Positions 8,879-16,252 of a stretch of 64,000 nt of DNA are shown here, piece by piece. How positions within the stretch are numbered: the stretch's first letter is position 1; each line of letters starts with the position of its first letter. The stretch lies in the NCBI GenBank assembly GCA_965203525.1, contig OZ241898.1:992001-1056000 (forward strand), read 5' to 3'. A program made the translations under genes and the position numbers. The stretch comes from WTFV01 sp965203525. GTDB taxonomy: Bacteria; Acidobacteriota; Vicinamibacteria; Vicinamibacterales; UBA8438. A model generated the notes under the pieces. The model was not told the origin of the DNA. It saw only the letters and a program-made list of their open reading frames with translations, and made no database searches.

Positions 8879-9108
8879 GTTCCGAGCTTTGCAAACTGGA
8901 AGTCGTGTCGCTGTTCATCCTGCTGCGACGGCCTCGCTGCTTGCTGCGCGCCGGCGGCGAGGCGGCACTCCGGGGCGGCGTAGCGGGCCGCGAGTTCCGA
9001 GCTTTTGCGAACTGGAAGTCGTGTCGCTGTTCATCCTGCTGCGACGGCCTCGCTGCTTGCTGCGCGCCGGCGGCGAGGCGGCACTCCGGGGCGGCGCAAC
9101 GGACCGCG
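8879..9108. repeat. 115-bp tandem duplication
   Basis: Bases 8879-8993 and 8994-9108 are near-identical direct copies, beginning GTTCCGAGCTTT and containing GTCGTGTCGCTGTTCATC. The unit has no convincing open frame. The stretch from 8845 to 9246 holds this duplication and further echoes but no gene. Confidence 0.9.
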
Positions 9109-9141
9109 AGTTCGGCCGCCGGCCCCGGGTCGGCGGTCAGG

Positions 9142-9252
9142 CCGTCCCCGGACGCCGGGGAGAACGGCGCGGGGTTGGCGCGCGGGACGGGCTTCAGGCA
9201 TGACGGCCGCCCCGCCGTCCCCGGACGCCGGGGAGAACGGCGGGGTTGGCGC
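9142..9252. repeat. direct repeat next to tRNA-Arg 3' end
   Basis: The unit GTCCCCGGACGCCGGGGAGA plus CGGGGTTGGCGCG occurs at 9142-9184 and again at 9210-9252, the second copy running into the tRNA CCA end. GTCCCCGG and CCGGGGA form a short hairpin, so the downstream copy may act as the tRNA terminator stem. Confidence 0.7.
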
Positions 9253-9323
9253 GCCCGGCTGGATTCGAACCAGCGACCCTCGGTTTAGAAGACCGATGCT
9301 CTGTCCGGCTGAGCTACGGGCGC
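9247..9323 (-). tRNA. tRNA-Arg (anticodon TCT)
   Basis: A 77-nt cloverleaf read on the minus strand: 7-bp acceptor GCGCCCG/CGGGCGC, D arm with AGCTCAG, anticodon loop CTTCTAA giving TCT, T arm with GGTTCGAATCC, and an encoded CCA end. It would decode AGA, a rare codon in this very GC-rich genome. Confidence 0.95.
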
Positions 9324-9372
9324 ATCCCGGCGGATAGCGGCGGCGGCCGGCGGACGGACGGGCGACGACGAC

Positions 9373-9495
9373 GGTCCCCGGCGCCGGCCGGGGCGTTCGA
9401 GAAACTTCGCTGACGATCCGGCGCATCCGGACGGACGGTCGACGGAACGGCGATCCCCGGCGCCGGCCGGGGCGTTCGAGAAGCTTCGCTGACGA
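9373..9495. repeat. palindrome-containing direct repeat
   Basis: Two copies (9373-9419 and 9449-9495) of a unit that starts CCCCGGCGCCGGCCGGGG, a near-perfect palindrome, followed by CGTTCGAGA and CTTCGCTGACGAT. Further on, the sequence CTGCGTTCGCAGCCGTCGCA occurs at about 9523 and 9599; the second copy is the 3' end of the adjacent lipoprotein gene. Confidence 0.8.
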
Positions 9496-9586
9496 TCAAA
9501 TGCACCCCGGATCGGAGCAACGGTCTGCGTTCGCAGCCGTCGCAGCGCGGAACCGGACCGGTCGGCCCGCGCCGTTTCGCCCGGAA

Positions 9587-10036
9587 TCAGAGCATCGGCC
9601 TGCGTTCGCAGCCGTCGCAGGGGTACGTCCTGTCCCGCTCGCCGCCCGAGCGGACCACGAACGACAGGTCGTCGCCGGGCGCGCTGCAGATGATCTCGAA
9701 TTCGTACGCTTCGCCGGCGGCGATGCCGTCCGGAAACGTGTGCTCGCAGGTGCGCCGGGAGCGGCTCTCGCCGCGCCAGATCAACGCCTCGATGCGCGGG
9801 TGCGGATCGCTGGCGGCCGGCGTGCCCGGTTCTTCGATCCGCAGCGACCCGGTGATGCTGCGGCCCATCGGGTTGCCGGTCTCCGGGTTCGTCGCGATGC
9901 TGACGTGGACCTCGCTCACCGTCGCGGTCGGGTTCGGGGGCGGCGGCGCGCAGCCGATCGCCACCGCCAGCGCCACCGCCGCCGCCGGCAGGCGCAGGCC
10001 GAATCCCGTCCCGTGCGGTTCTGCTAGCTCTCGCAT
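9587..10036 (-). CDS. predicted lipoprotein of unknown function
   Basis: A 149-residue protein with a type II signal peptide: hydrophobic LPAAAVALAVAIGC, with the lipobox Cys followed by APPPPNPTATV. The mature part (VSIATNPETGNPMGRSITGSLRI ... CEHTFPDGIAAGEAYEFEIICSAPGDDLSF) looks like a single beta domain with four cysteines. The ATG at 10036 is preceded by GGGGGAGG at a good distance; the upstream ATG at 10063 would place that ribosome site inside the gene. It diverges from the ilv attenuator. Confidence 0.75.
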   Translation of the reverse strand: MRELAEPHGTGFGLRLPAAAVALAVAIGCAPPPPNPTATVSEVHVSIATNPETGNPMGRSITGSLRIEEPGTPAASDPHPRIEALIWRGESRSRRTCEHTFPDGIAAGEAYEFEIICSAPGDDLSFVVRSGGERDRTYPCDGCERRPML

Positions 10037-10108
10037 GCTTGCCTGCCTCCCCCGGAGCGCCATGCCGCGACGCTCCGCCTGGATCGATGATAGCGCACGA
10101 TCGGGAAA

Positions 10109-10139
10109 TTGGCCGCCGGGCCGGCAGACGCGGTAGAAT
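10109..10139 (+). promoter_or_regulatory. candidate sigma-70 promoter of the ilv operon
   Basis: TTGGCC at 10109-10114 and TAGAAT at 10134-10139, 19 bp apart, would start a transcript near 10146, 25 bases before the leader peptide. The spacing is slightly long; position before a leader and attenuator is the main support. Confidence 0.5.
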
Positions 10140-10170
10140 GATACGGTCGCCTGGGGGCGGCCCGCGACCG

Positions 10171-10254
10171 ATGCATGCGATCCGGAAGCCGCTCGGCAGC
10201 GCCACGGTCATCGTCGTCGTGGCCGGCGCGGCTGCGCCGGCCACGAACGGATGA
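10171..10254 (+). CDS. ilv leader peptide (attenuator), 27 residues
   Basis: A short frame starting ATGCATGCGATCCGG and ending TGA at 10252-10254. It holds seven branched-chain residues among 27, five in a row (V-I-V-V-V, encoded at 10207-10221), preceded by Ile4 and Leu8. A perfect hairpin begins inside the valine codons and a terminator stem follows 36 bases after the stop, ahead of ilvD. This is the classic arrangement by which ribosome stalling at Val/Ile codons relieves termination. The gene is too short and unlike known ilvL peptides for a sequence match; the call rests on composition and context. Confidence 0.7.
   Translation: MHAIRKPLGSATVIVVVAGAAAPATNG
10217..10246 (+). promoter_or_regulatory. 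hairpin overlapping leader-peptide valine codons
   Basis: A perfect 13-bp stem, TCGTGGCCGGCGC pairing with GCGCCGGCCACGA around a GGCT loop. Its 5' arm covers the last two Val codons, so a ribosome stalled on the valine run would block it. It is a candidate pause or antiterminator-control stem. Confidence 0.65.
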
Positions 10255-10289
10255 CGTTCCCCGACGACAGCGACCAAAGAACCACGAGG

Positions 10290-10321
10290 GGCCATCATCC
10301 GACACCGGGTGATGGCCTTTT
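10290..10321 (+). terminator. rho-independent terminator (ilv attenuator)
   Basis: GGCCATCATCC pairs with GGGTGATGGCC (11 pairs, one G-T) around the loop GACACC and is followed by TTTT. It lies between the leader peptide and ilvD and has no other gene to terminate, so attenuation is the natural reading. Confidence 0.75.
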
Positions 10322-10325
10322 CGCC

Positions 10326-10565
10326 ATGAGCGCACGAACGAGCGCCGCGACCACCGAGGGACCGACAGCGGGTGAAAGCCTTTTGCCATGAGCGCACGAA
10401 CGAGCGCCGCGACCACCGAGGGGCCGACAGCGGGTGACGGCCTTCTTGCCATGAGCACACGAACGAGAACGAGCGCCGCGACCACCGAGGGGCAGGGCCG
10501 GGTGACGGCCTTTTTGCCATGAGCGCACGAACGAGAACGAGCGCCGCGATCACCGAGGGGCCAAG
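10326..10565 (+). repeat. tandem copies of the ilvD start, forming ATGA-linked mini-frames
   Basis: The terminator's 3' arm plus the ilvD start (CCTTTT-GCC-ATGAGCGCACGAACG-AGCGCC) is repeated, with ATGs at 10326, 10388, 10451 and the true ilvD ATG at 10519 (spacings 62, 63, 68). The first copy makes a 21-codon frame whose TGA overlaps the second ATG. The second copy reads through the third as a 44-codon frame whose TGA overlaps the ilvD ATG. Each junction is ATGA. Confidence 0.85.
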
Positions 10566-12189
10566 CCGGGCGCCGGCCCGCGCCATGCTGAAGGCGGCCG
10601 GCTTCACCGACGCCGACCTGCGCCGGCCGCTCATCGGCGTCGCCAATACCTGGATCGAGATCGGGCCCTGCAACTACCACCTGCGCGACCTCGCCGCGGA
10701 GGTGAAGGCGGGCGTCCGGGCCGCCGGCGGGACGCCGATGGAGTTCAACACCGTGTCGATCTCCGACGGCATCACGATGGGCAGCGCGGGGATGAAGACC
10801 TCCCTGGTGAGCCGCGAGGTGGTGGCCGACTCCATCGAGCTGGTCGCGCGCGGGAACCTGTTCGACGGCATCGTGATCCTGGTCGGCTGCGACAAGACGA
10901 TCCCCGGCGGGGTGATGGCGCTGGTGCGGCTCGACGTCCCCGGCCTGGTGCTCTACGGCGGCTCGATCGCGCCCGGACGGTGGGAGGGGCGCGACGTCAC
11001 GATCCAGGACGTGTTCGAGGCGGTCGGCGCGCACGCCGCCGGCCGGATGAGCGGCGAGCGGCTGCGCGCGCTCGAGGACGCCGCCTGTCCGGGACCCGGC
11101 GCCTGCGGCGGGCAGTTCACCGCGAACACGATGGCGACGGTCTGCGAGCTGCTCGGCGTCTCGCCCATGAGCGCCAACGGCGTGCCGGCGATGGAGGTGG
11201 AGAAGGGCGATGCCTGCCGCCGCGCCGGCGCGCTGGTCATGGACCTGGTGCGGAAGGATCTGCGTCCACGGCGCATCGTCACGCGCGACGCCCTCGACAA
11301 CGCCATCGCCGCGGTCGCCGCCACCGGCGGCTCGACCAACGCGGTCCTGCACCTGCTGGCGATCGCCCGCGAGGCGGAGGTCGACCTGCGGATCGACGAC
11401 TTCGACCGGGTCAGCGGGCGCACCCCGCTGCTGGCCGACCTCAAGCCGGGCGGACGCTTCGTCGCCACCGATCTGTACCGCGCCGGCGGGATCGGCCTCG
11501 TGGCCCGGCGACTGCAGGAGGCGGGGCTGCTCCACCGCGACTGCCTCACGGTGACGGGGCGGACCATCGGCGAGGTCGCCGACGCGGCGGTGGAGACCGC
11601 CGGCCAGGAGGTGGTGCGGCCGGTGTCGGACCCGATCACCCCGACCGGCGGCCTCGTCATCCTCAAGGGGAACCTGGCGCCGGACGGCTGCGTGGTGAAG
11701 GTGGCGGGCCACGAGCCGGCGGCGCACCGCGGGCCGGCGCGGGTGTTCGAAAGCGAGGAGGCGGCCTTCGAGGCGGTCGGGCAGGGCCGGATCCGGCCGG
11801 GCGACGTGGTGGTGATCCGCTACGAGGGACCGAGCGGCGGGCCGGGCATGCGGGAGATGCTCGGGGTGACGGCGGCCATCGTCGGGGCGGGGCTCGGCGA
11901 ATCGGTGGCGCTGCTGACCGACGGCCGGTTCTCGGGCGCCACCCGCGGCATGATGGCGGGGCACGTGGCGCCGGAGGCGGCCCGCGGCGGGCCGATCGCG
12001 CTGGTGCGGGACGGCGACGCGATCCTTTTCGACGAGCGCGGCCGGAAGCTGCAGCTCGAGGTGGACGACGAAGAGCTGCGGGCGCGGCGGGCCGCGTGGC
12101 GGGCGCCGGAGCCGCGCTTCCGGAGCGGCGTCATGGCCAAGTACGCGCGGCTGGTCTCGTCGGCCGCGACCGGCGCGGTCACGAACTGA
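10519..12189 (+). CDS. ilvD: dihydroxy-acid dehydratase
   Basis: A 556-residue enzyme of valine and isoleucine synthesis, removing water from dihydroxy acids to give 2-keto acids. Cysteines C51 (GPCNYH), C124 (VGCDKTIPGG) and C196 (GPGACGGQFTANTM) correspond to the three iron-sulphur ligands of the [2Fe-2S] type. The C terminus carries LTDGRFSGATRG. Length is normal. The start at 10519 overlaps the TGA of an upstream mini-frame (ATGA). It heads the operon ilvD-ilvB-ilvN-ilvC and is probably controlled by the attenuator at 10171-10321. Confidence 0.97.
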   Translation: MSARTRTSAAITEGPSRAPARAMLKAAGFTDADLRRPLIGVANTWIEIGPCNYHLRDLAAEVKAGVRAAGGTPMEFNTVSISDGITMGSAGMKTSLVSREVVADSIELVARGNLFDGIVILVGCDKTIPGGVMALVRLDVPGLVLYGGSIAPGRWEGRDVTIQDVFEAVGAHAAGRMSGERLRALEDAACPGPGACGGQFTANTMATVCELLGVSPMSANGVPAMEVEKGDACRRAGALVMDLVRKDLRPRRIVTRDALDNAIAAVAATGGSTNAVLHLLAIAREAEVDLRIDDFDRVSGRTPLLADLKPGGRFVATDLYRAGGIGLVARRLQEAGLLHRDCLTVTGRTIGEVADAAVETAGQEVVRPVSDPITPTGGLVILKGNLAPDGCVVKVAGHEPAAHRGPARVFESEEAAFEAVGQGRIRPGDVVVIRYEGPSGGPGMREMLGVTAAIVGAGLGESVALLTDGRFSGATRGMMAGHVAPEAARGGPIALVRDGDAILFDERGRKLQLEVDDEELRARRAAWRAPEPRFRSGVMAKYARLVSSAATGAVTN

Positions 12190-12348
12190 GCGGCGGCCGG
12201 CGGGGCGCGGACGGGGCGCGGCCGGCCGGGAGCAGTTCTCCGGTGCCGGTGCGGCCGGCGGACCGCGGAGCGCCCGCGAACGGAGCGGCGCCGGGCGCGG
12301 CGGGGCGCGCGGCGCCGGCGGAATCGGAAACGGAACCAGGAACAGGTC

Positions 12349-14067
12349 ATGGCTGTGAGAACCGGCGCGCAGATCATCTGGGAGGCGCTGACGCGCGAGG
12401 GGGTCAGCACCGTCTTCGGCTATCCGGGCGGGGCGATCCTCCCCGCCTACGACGCGCTGCTCGAGTACCCGATCCGCCACGTGCTCGTGCGCCACGAGCA
12501 GGGCGCCACCCACATGGCCGACGGCTACGCGCGGGCGAGCGGGGAGGTGGGCGTGGCCATCGCCACCTCCGGGCCCGGCGCCACGAACATGGTCACCGGC
12601 ATCGCCACCGCGATGCTCGATTCGTCGCCGCTGCTGTGCATCACGGGGCAGGTGGGCAGCCGGCTGATCGGCTCGGACGCCTTCCAGGAGACCGACGTCA
12701 CCGGCGTCACCCTGCCGATCACGAAGCACAACTACCTGGTGTCGCACGTCGACGAGATCGCGCCGGTGATCCACGAGGCGCTGTACGTGGCGCGCTCCGG
12801 TCGGCCGGGGCCGGTGCTGGTCGACGTCACCAAGGACGCGCAGCAGGGCTCGACCACGGGCGACTGGAACCCGCGCGACGTCAGGCTGCCGGGCTACCGG
12901 CCCGATCTGCGCGCCCCGGACGCGGAGTACCGGCGGGCCGCCGACCTGCTGAACGGCGCGAAGCGGCCGATCCTCTTCGCCGGCCACGGCGTGCTGCTGT
13001 CGGGCGCGACGCGGCAGGTCCGCGAGCTGGCCGAGCGGGCCGGCATCCCGATCGCCATGACCCTGCTCGGCATCGGCGGGGTGCCGGCCGAACACCCGCT
13101 CAACATGGGCATGATGGGGATGCACGGCGAGGCGTGGGTCAACGCCGCCATCCAGGAGGCGGACCTGCTGCTCGCGCTCGGCATGCGCTTCGACGACCGG
13201 GTCACCGGCAACGTGCGGACCTACGCCCCGAACGCGCGCAAGATCCACGTCGACGTCGACCCGGCCGAGTTCAACAAGAACGTCAAGGTGGACGTGGCGC
13301 TGGCCGGCGACCTGGCGGCGGTGCTCGACGACCTCGCGCCGCTGGTCGAGACGGGCAACCGCGCCGCGTGGCTCGGCCGGATCGCCGAGATGAAGGGCGA
13401 CGTCGCGGTGCGCGACATCCAGAACCTGCCCGACAGCGGGCACCTCTACGCGGCGCACGTCATCAACGACATCTGGCGGATGACCGGCGGCCGGGCCGTC
13501 GTGGTGACCGACGTCGGCCAGCACCAGATGTGGGAGGCGCAGTACTACCACCACCGCGACCCGCGCACGCTGATCACGTCGGGCGGCCTCGGCACGATGG
13601 GCTTCGCCCTGCCGGCCGCGATCGGCGCGAAGCTGGCCCGGCCCGACGCCGAGGTGTGGGTGGTGGCCGGCGACGGCGGGTTCCAGATGACGATGGCCGA
13701 GCTGGCGACGATCGCGCAGGAGCGGATCAAGATCAACGTCGCGATCATCAACAACGGCTATCTCGGCATGGTCCGGCAGTGGCAGGAGTTCTTCTACGAG
13801 CGGCGCTACGCGGCGACCCCGCTGCTGAGCCCCGACTTCGCGAAGCTGGCCGAGTGCTTCGGCCTCGGCGGGGCGACGGTGAAGACCCGCCGGGAGGTGG
13901 AGCCGGCGGTGGAGCGGGCGCGCGCCGACGAGCGGACCGTCGTCATCGACTTCCAGGTGGAGCAGGAGGACACCGTCTACCCGATGGTGCCGGCCGGGGC
14001 CGACCTGCACGACATGATCCGGCGTCCGAGTCCGGCGCCGATCGTCGAGACCGCCGATGACGAGTAG
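12349..14067 (+). CDS. ilvB: acetolactate synthase, large (catalytic) subunit
   Basis: A 572-residue thiamine-diphosphate enzyme joining pyruvate with pyruvate or 2-oxobutyrate, the first common step of branched-chain amino acid synthesis. It shows the catalytic Glu region (GYPGGAILPAYDAL ... HEQGATHMADGYAR), the FAD-linked middle domain, and the TPP motif GDGGFQMTMAELAT ... INNGYLGMVRQWQ. The ATG at 12349 has an AGGAACAGG purine stretch upstream. The 159-bp gap after ilvD is GC-rich with no gene. The small subunit follows directly. Confidence 0.97.
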   Translation: MAVRTGAQIIWEALTREGVSTVFGYPGGAILPAYDALLEYPIRHVLVRHEQGATHMADGYARASGEVGVAIATSGPGATNMVTGIATAMLDSSPLLCITGQVGSRLIGSDAFQETDVTGVTLPITKHNYLVSHVDEIAPVIHEALYVARSGRPGPVLVDVTKDAQQGSTTGDWNPRDVRLPGYRPDLRAPDAEYRRAADLLNGAKRPILFAGHGVLLSGATRQVRELAERAGIPIAMTLLGIGGVPAEHPLNMGMMGMHGEAWVNAAIQEADLLLALGMRFDDRVTGNVRTYAPNARKIHVDVDPAEFNKNVKVDVALAGDLAAVLDDLAPLVETGNRAAWLGRIAEMKGDVAVRDIQNLPDSGHLYAAHVINDIWRMTGGRAVVVTDVGQHQMWEAQYYHHRDPRTLITSGGLGTMGFALPAAIGAKLARPDAEVWVVAGDGGFQMTMAELATIAQERIKINVAIINNGYLGMVRQWQEFFYERRYAATPLLSPDFAKLAECFGLGGATVKTRREVEPAVERARADERTVVIDFQVEQEDTVYPMVPAGADLHDMIRRPSPAPIVETADDE

Positions 14068-14100
14068 CGGCCGGCCGGCGGCGGGGAACGGGGAGCGGGC

Positions 14101-14697
14101 ATGACGACGGGAACGGTCCGGCGGCACACCTTCGTGGTCTACGTGGAGGACAAGCCGGGCGTGCTCAACCGGGTCGCGTCGCTGTTCCGCCGGCGCGCCT
14201 TCAACATCGAGTCGCTGACGGTCGGCCACGCCGAGACCCCGGACGCCTCGCGCATGACCATCGTCGTGCGGACCGACGCCACCGGCGCCCGGCGCCTGGA
14301 GGCGAACCTCTACAAGCTGGTCAACGTGCTGCGGGTGCGCGACATCACGGCGGGGCCCGCGATCTTCCGCGAGCTGGCGATGATCAAGGTCGCCGCGACC
14401 GCCGACACGCGCACCCACGTCATGCAGCTTGTCGACGTCTTCCGGGCGCGGGTGGTCGACGTGGCGCCCGACTCGGTGGTGATCGAGACGACCGGCACCG
14501 AGGACAAGATCGACGGCCTGCTGGAGGTGCTGCGCCCCTACGGCGTCATCGAGCTGGTGCGGACCGGGCGGGTCGCCATGACGCGCGGCGCCGGCAGCGT
14601 GATGATCGACCCGGAGGAGCGGCCGGAACCGTACGCGCCGGCCGAACCGGCCGCCGGCGCGGAGGCCGACGACCCCGGCGTGTCGTACTCGGTGTAG
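14101..14697 (+). CDS. ilvN: acetolactate synthase, regulatory small subunit
   Basis: A 198-residue protein with an N-terminal ACT domain (HTFVVYVEDKPGVLNRVASLFRRRAFNIESLTVG, residues 6-40) that binds valine for feedback control, and a C-terminal ACT-like domain (VVDVAPDSVVIETTGTEDKIDGLLEVL). It ends with an acidic, Ala-Pro-rich tail. It lies 33 bp after ilvB in the same operon. Its 3' end is duplicated downstream. Confidence 0.95.
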   Translation: MTTGTVRRHTFVVYVEDKPGVLNRVASLFRRRAFNIESLTVGHAETPDASRMTIVVRTDATGARRLEANLYKLVNVLRVRDITAGPAIFRELAMIKVAATADTRTHVMQLVDVFRARVVDVAPDSVVIETTGTEDKIDGLLEVLRPYGVIELVRTGRVAMTRGAGSVMIDPEERPEPYAPAEPAAGAEADDPGVSYSV

Positions 14698-14912
14698 ACG
14701 GCCTCGCCGCCGAGGCCGTGGCCCGGCGGCCCGACTCGCGCCGTGGGTGACGGTCGTCGCCGACCTCGCGACGGCCTCGCCGTCGAGGCCGTGGCCCGGC
14801 GGCCCGGCGGTCCCGGCGTGTCGTACTCCGGTGCAGACGGTCCCGCCGCCGAGGCCGTGGCCCGGCGTCCCGCCGGCCGGCGGCCCCGGGCGTGCCGTAC
14901 TCGGTGTAGACT
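14670..14912. repeat. echoes of the ilvN 3' end with a conserved hairpin
   Basis: The ilvN tail and the following hairpin (ACGGCCTCG-CCGC-CGAGGCCGT at 14698-14719, 9-bp stem) recur: the hairpin at 14771-14792, hairpin plus tail (GGCGTGTCGTACTC) at 14808-14875, and the tail alone, ending in the TAG stop, at 14882-14912. The 338-bp ilvN-ilvC gap holds these copies and no gene. The stem could be a terminator-like or RNA-stabilising element; no T-run follows. Confidence 0.85.
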
Positions 14913-15035
14913 GTCGCGTTTCGCGTTCGATTCGCTCCGGGGGCTGCTTCCGGGGCGCCCCGACCCGCCCGCGCGCGGCCCGTCGCAACGGACGCCCCCG
15001 CGCGCTTCACACCGACACGGCGAGGAGTACCAGGA

Positions 15036-16049
15036 ATGGCGAAGATCTACTACGACGACGACGCGGACCTCGGCCCCATCCAGGACCGGAAGGTCGCGAT
15101 CTTCGGGTACGGCTCCCAGGGCCACGCCCACGCGCTGAACCTGCGGGACAGCGGCGTCGAGGTGCGGGTGGCGTTGCGCGCCGGCAGCCGCTCGCGGGCG
15201 AAGGCGGAGGCCGAGGGGCTGACCGTGGCCGCCGGCGGCGACGCCGCGGCGTGGGCCGACGTCGTCATGATGCTCACCCCCGACACCACGCAGGCCGGGG
15301 TCTACGCCGGGCAGGTCGCGCCGCACCTGCGCGCCGGCAAGATGCTGATGTTCGCCCACGGGTTCAACGTCCGCTTCCGGACCATCGAGCCGCCGGCCGA
15401 CGTCGACGTCACCCTGATCGCGCCGAAGGCGCCGGGCCACCGGGTGCGCGAGGTGTTCCTGGAGGGGGGCGGCACGCCGGCGCTGGTCGCGGTCGGGCAG
15501 GATGCGACCGGGCACGCCAGGGAGCACGCCCTCTCCTACGCGAAGGCGCTCGGCCTGACCCGCGCCGGGGTCATCGAAACCACGTTCGCCGAGGAGACCG
15601 AGACCGACCTGTTCGGCGAGCAGACGGTCCTCTGCGGCGGCGTCAGCGCGCTCGTCAAGGCCGGTTTCGAGACGCTGGTCGAGGCGGGCTACCAGCCGGA
15701 GGTCGCCTACTTCGAGTGCATGCACGAGCTGAAGCTGATCGTCGACCTGTTCTACCGCGGCGGCCTCAACTACATGCGCTATTCGGTCAGCGACACCGCC
15801 GAGCACGGCGACTACACCGGCGGCCCGCGCGTCGTGACCGACGAGACCCGCCGGGCGATGCGGCAGATCCTGCAGGAGATTCAGGACGGGACCTACGCCC
15901 GCAAGTGGATCGAAGAGGACAAGGCCGGCCGGCCCCGGTTCCTGGCGCAACGGAAGCAGGAGCAGGCGCACCGGATCGAGAAGGTCGGCGCGGAGCTGCG
16001 CGCGATGATGCCGTTCCTCGACGCGGTGACCTTGAAGGAGGACGCGTAG
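15036..16049 (+). CDS. ilvC: ketol-acid reductoisomerase
   Basis: A 337-residue class I enzyme that isomerises and reduces acetolactate with NAD(P)H and magnesium. N-terminal Rossmann motif GYGSQGHAHALNLRDSG (residues 25-41); C-terminal metal-binding helices with ETDLFGEQTVLCGG and ECMHELKLIVDLFY. Start MAKIYYDDDADLG with GAGGAG upstream. It is the fourth gene of the ilv operon, after a 338-bp repeat-filled gap that may reduce or uncouple its expression. Its 3' end is copied nearby and again 2.6 kb away. Confidence 0.97.
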   Translation: MAKIYYDDDADLGPIQDRKVAIFGYGSQGHAHALNLRDSGVEVRVALRAGSRSRAKAEAEGLTVAAGGDAAAWADVVMMLTPDTTQAGVYAGQVAPHLRAGKMLMFAHGFNVRFRTIEPPADVDVTLIAPKAPGHRVREVFLEGGGTPALVAVGQDATGHAREHALSYAKALGLTRAGVIETTFAEETETDLFGEQTVLCGGVSALVKAGFETLVEAGYQPEVAYFECMHELKLIVDLFYRGGLNYMRYSVSDTAEHGDYTGGPRVVTDETRRAMRQILQEIQDGTYARKWIEEDKAGRPRFLAQRKQEQAHRIEKVGAELRAMMPFLDAVTLKEDA

Positions 16050-16152
16050 CAGCCCGCGGCGGAACCCCGCGACGCGGCATGCGCGCGTCAACCTGTTGCT
16101 GCGTCAGGCCGCCGCCCGCGTAGCAGCCCGCGGCGGAACCCCGCGATGCGGC
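16044..16152. repeat. direct repeat of the ilvC stop region
   Basis: Thirty-five bases spanning the ilvC stop codon (GCGTAGCAGCCCGCGGCGGA and onward) at 16044-16078 recur with one difference at 16118-16152. Confidence 0.85.
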
Positions 16153-16252
16153 GGGGACCCCCGCCGCGGGGCTGCCGGGCCTCTCCCGGCCCTCCACGCC
16201 GGGAGCGGCTTGGGCTCTGCATGCCGTCGTTCCATGCGATAGACTGCCGGCG

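Noticed and set aside
7461..9288. Plus-strand frames rich in FIEPSRA or LHRAFEG repeats
   Set aside because: They are antisense readings of the coiled-coil repeat gene; the minus strand has the ribosome site, domain structure and membrane helix.
10264..10565. Possible CRISPR array from regular repeats upstream of ilvD
   Set aside because: Spacers are not unique; the whole unit is repeated and matches the ilvD start. No cas genes.
10024..14988. A 1654-codon open frame on the minus strand across ilvDBN
   Set aside because: High GC keeps antisense frames open; its translation is Arg/His/Pro/Gly-rich with no motif, while the plus strand encodes the ilv enzymes.
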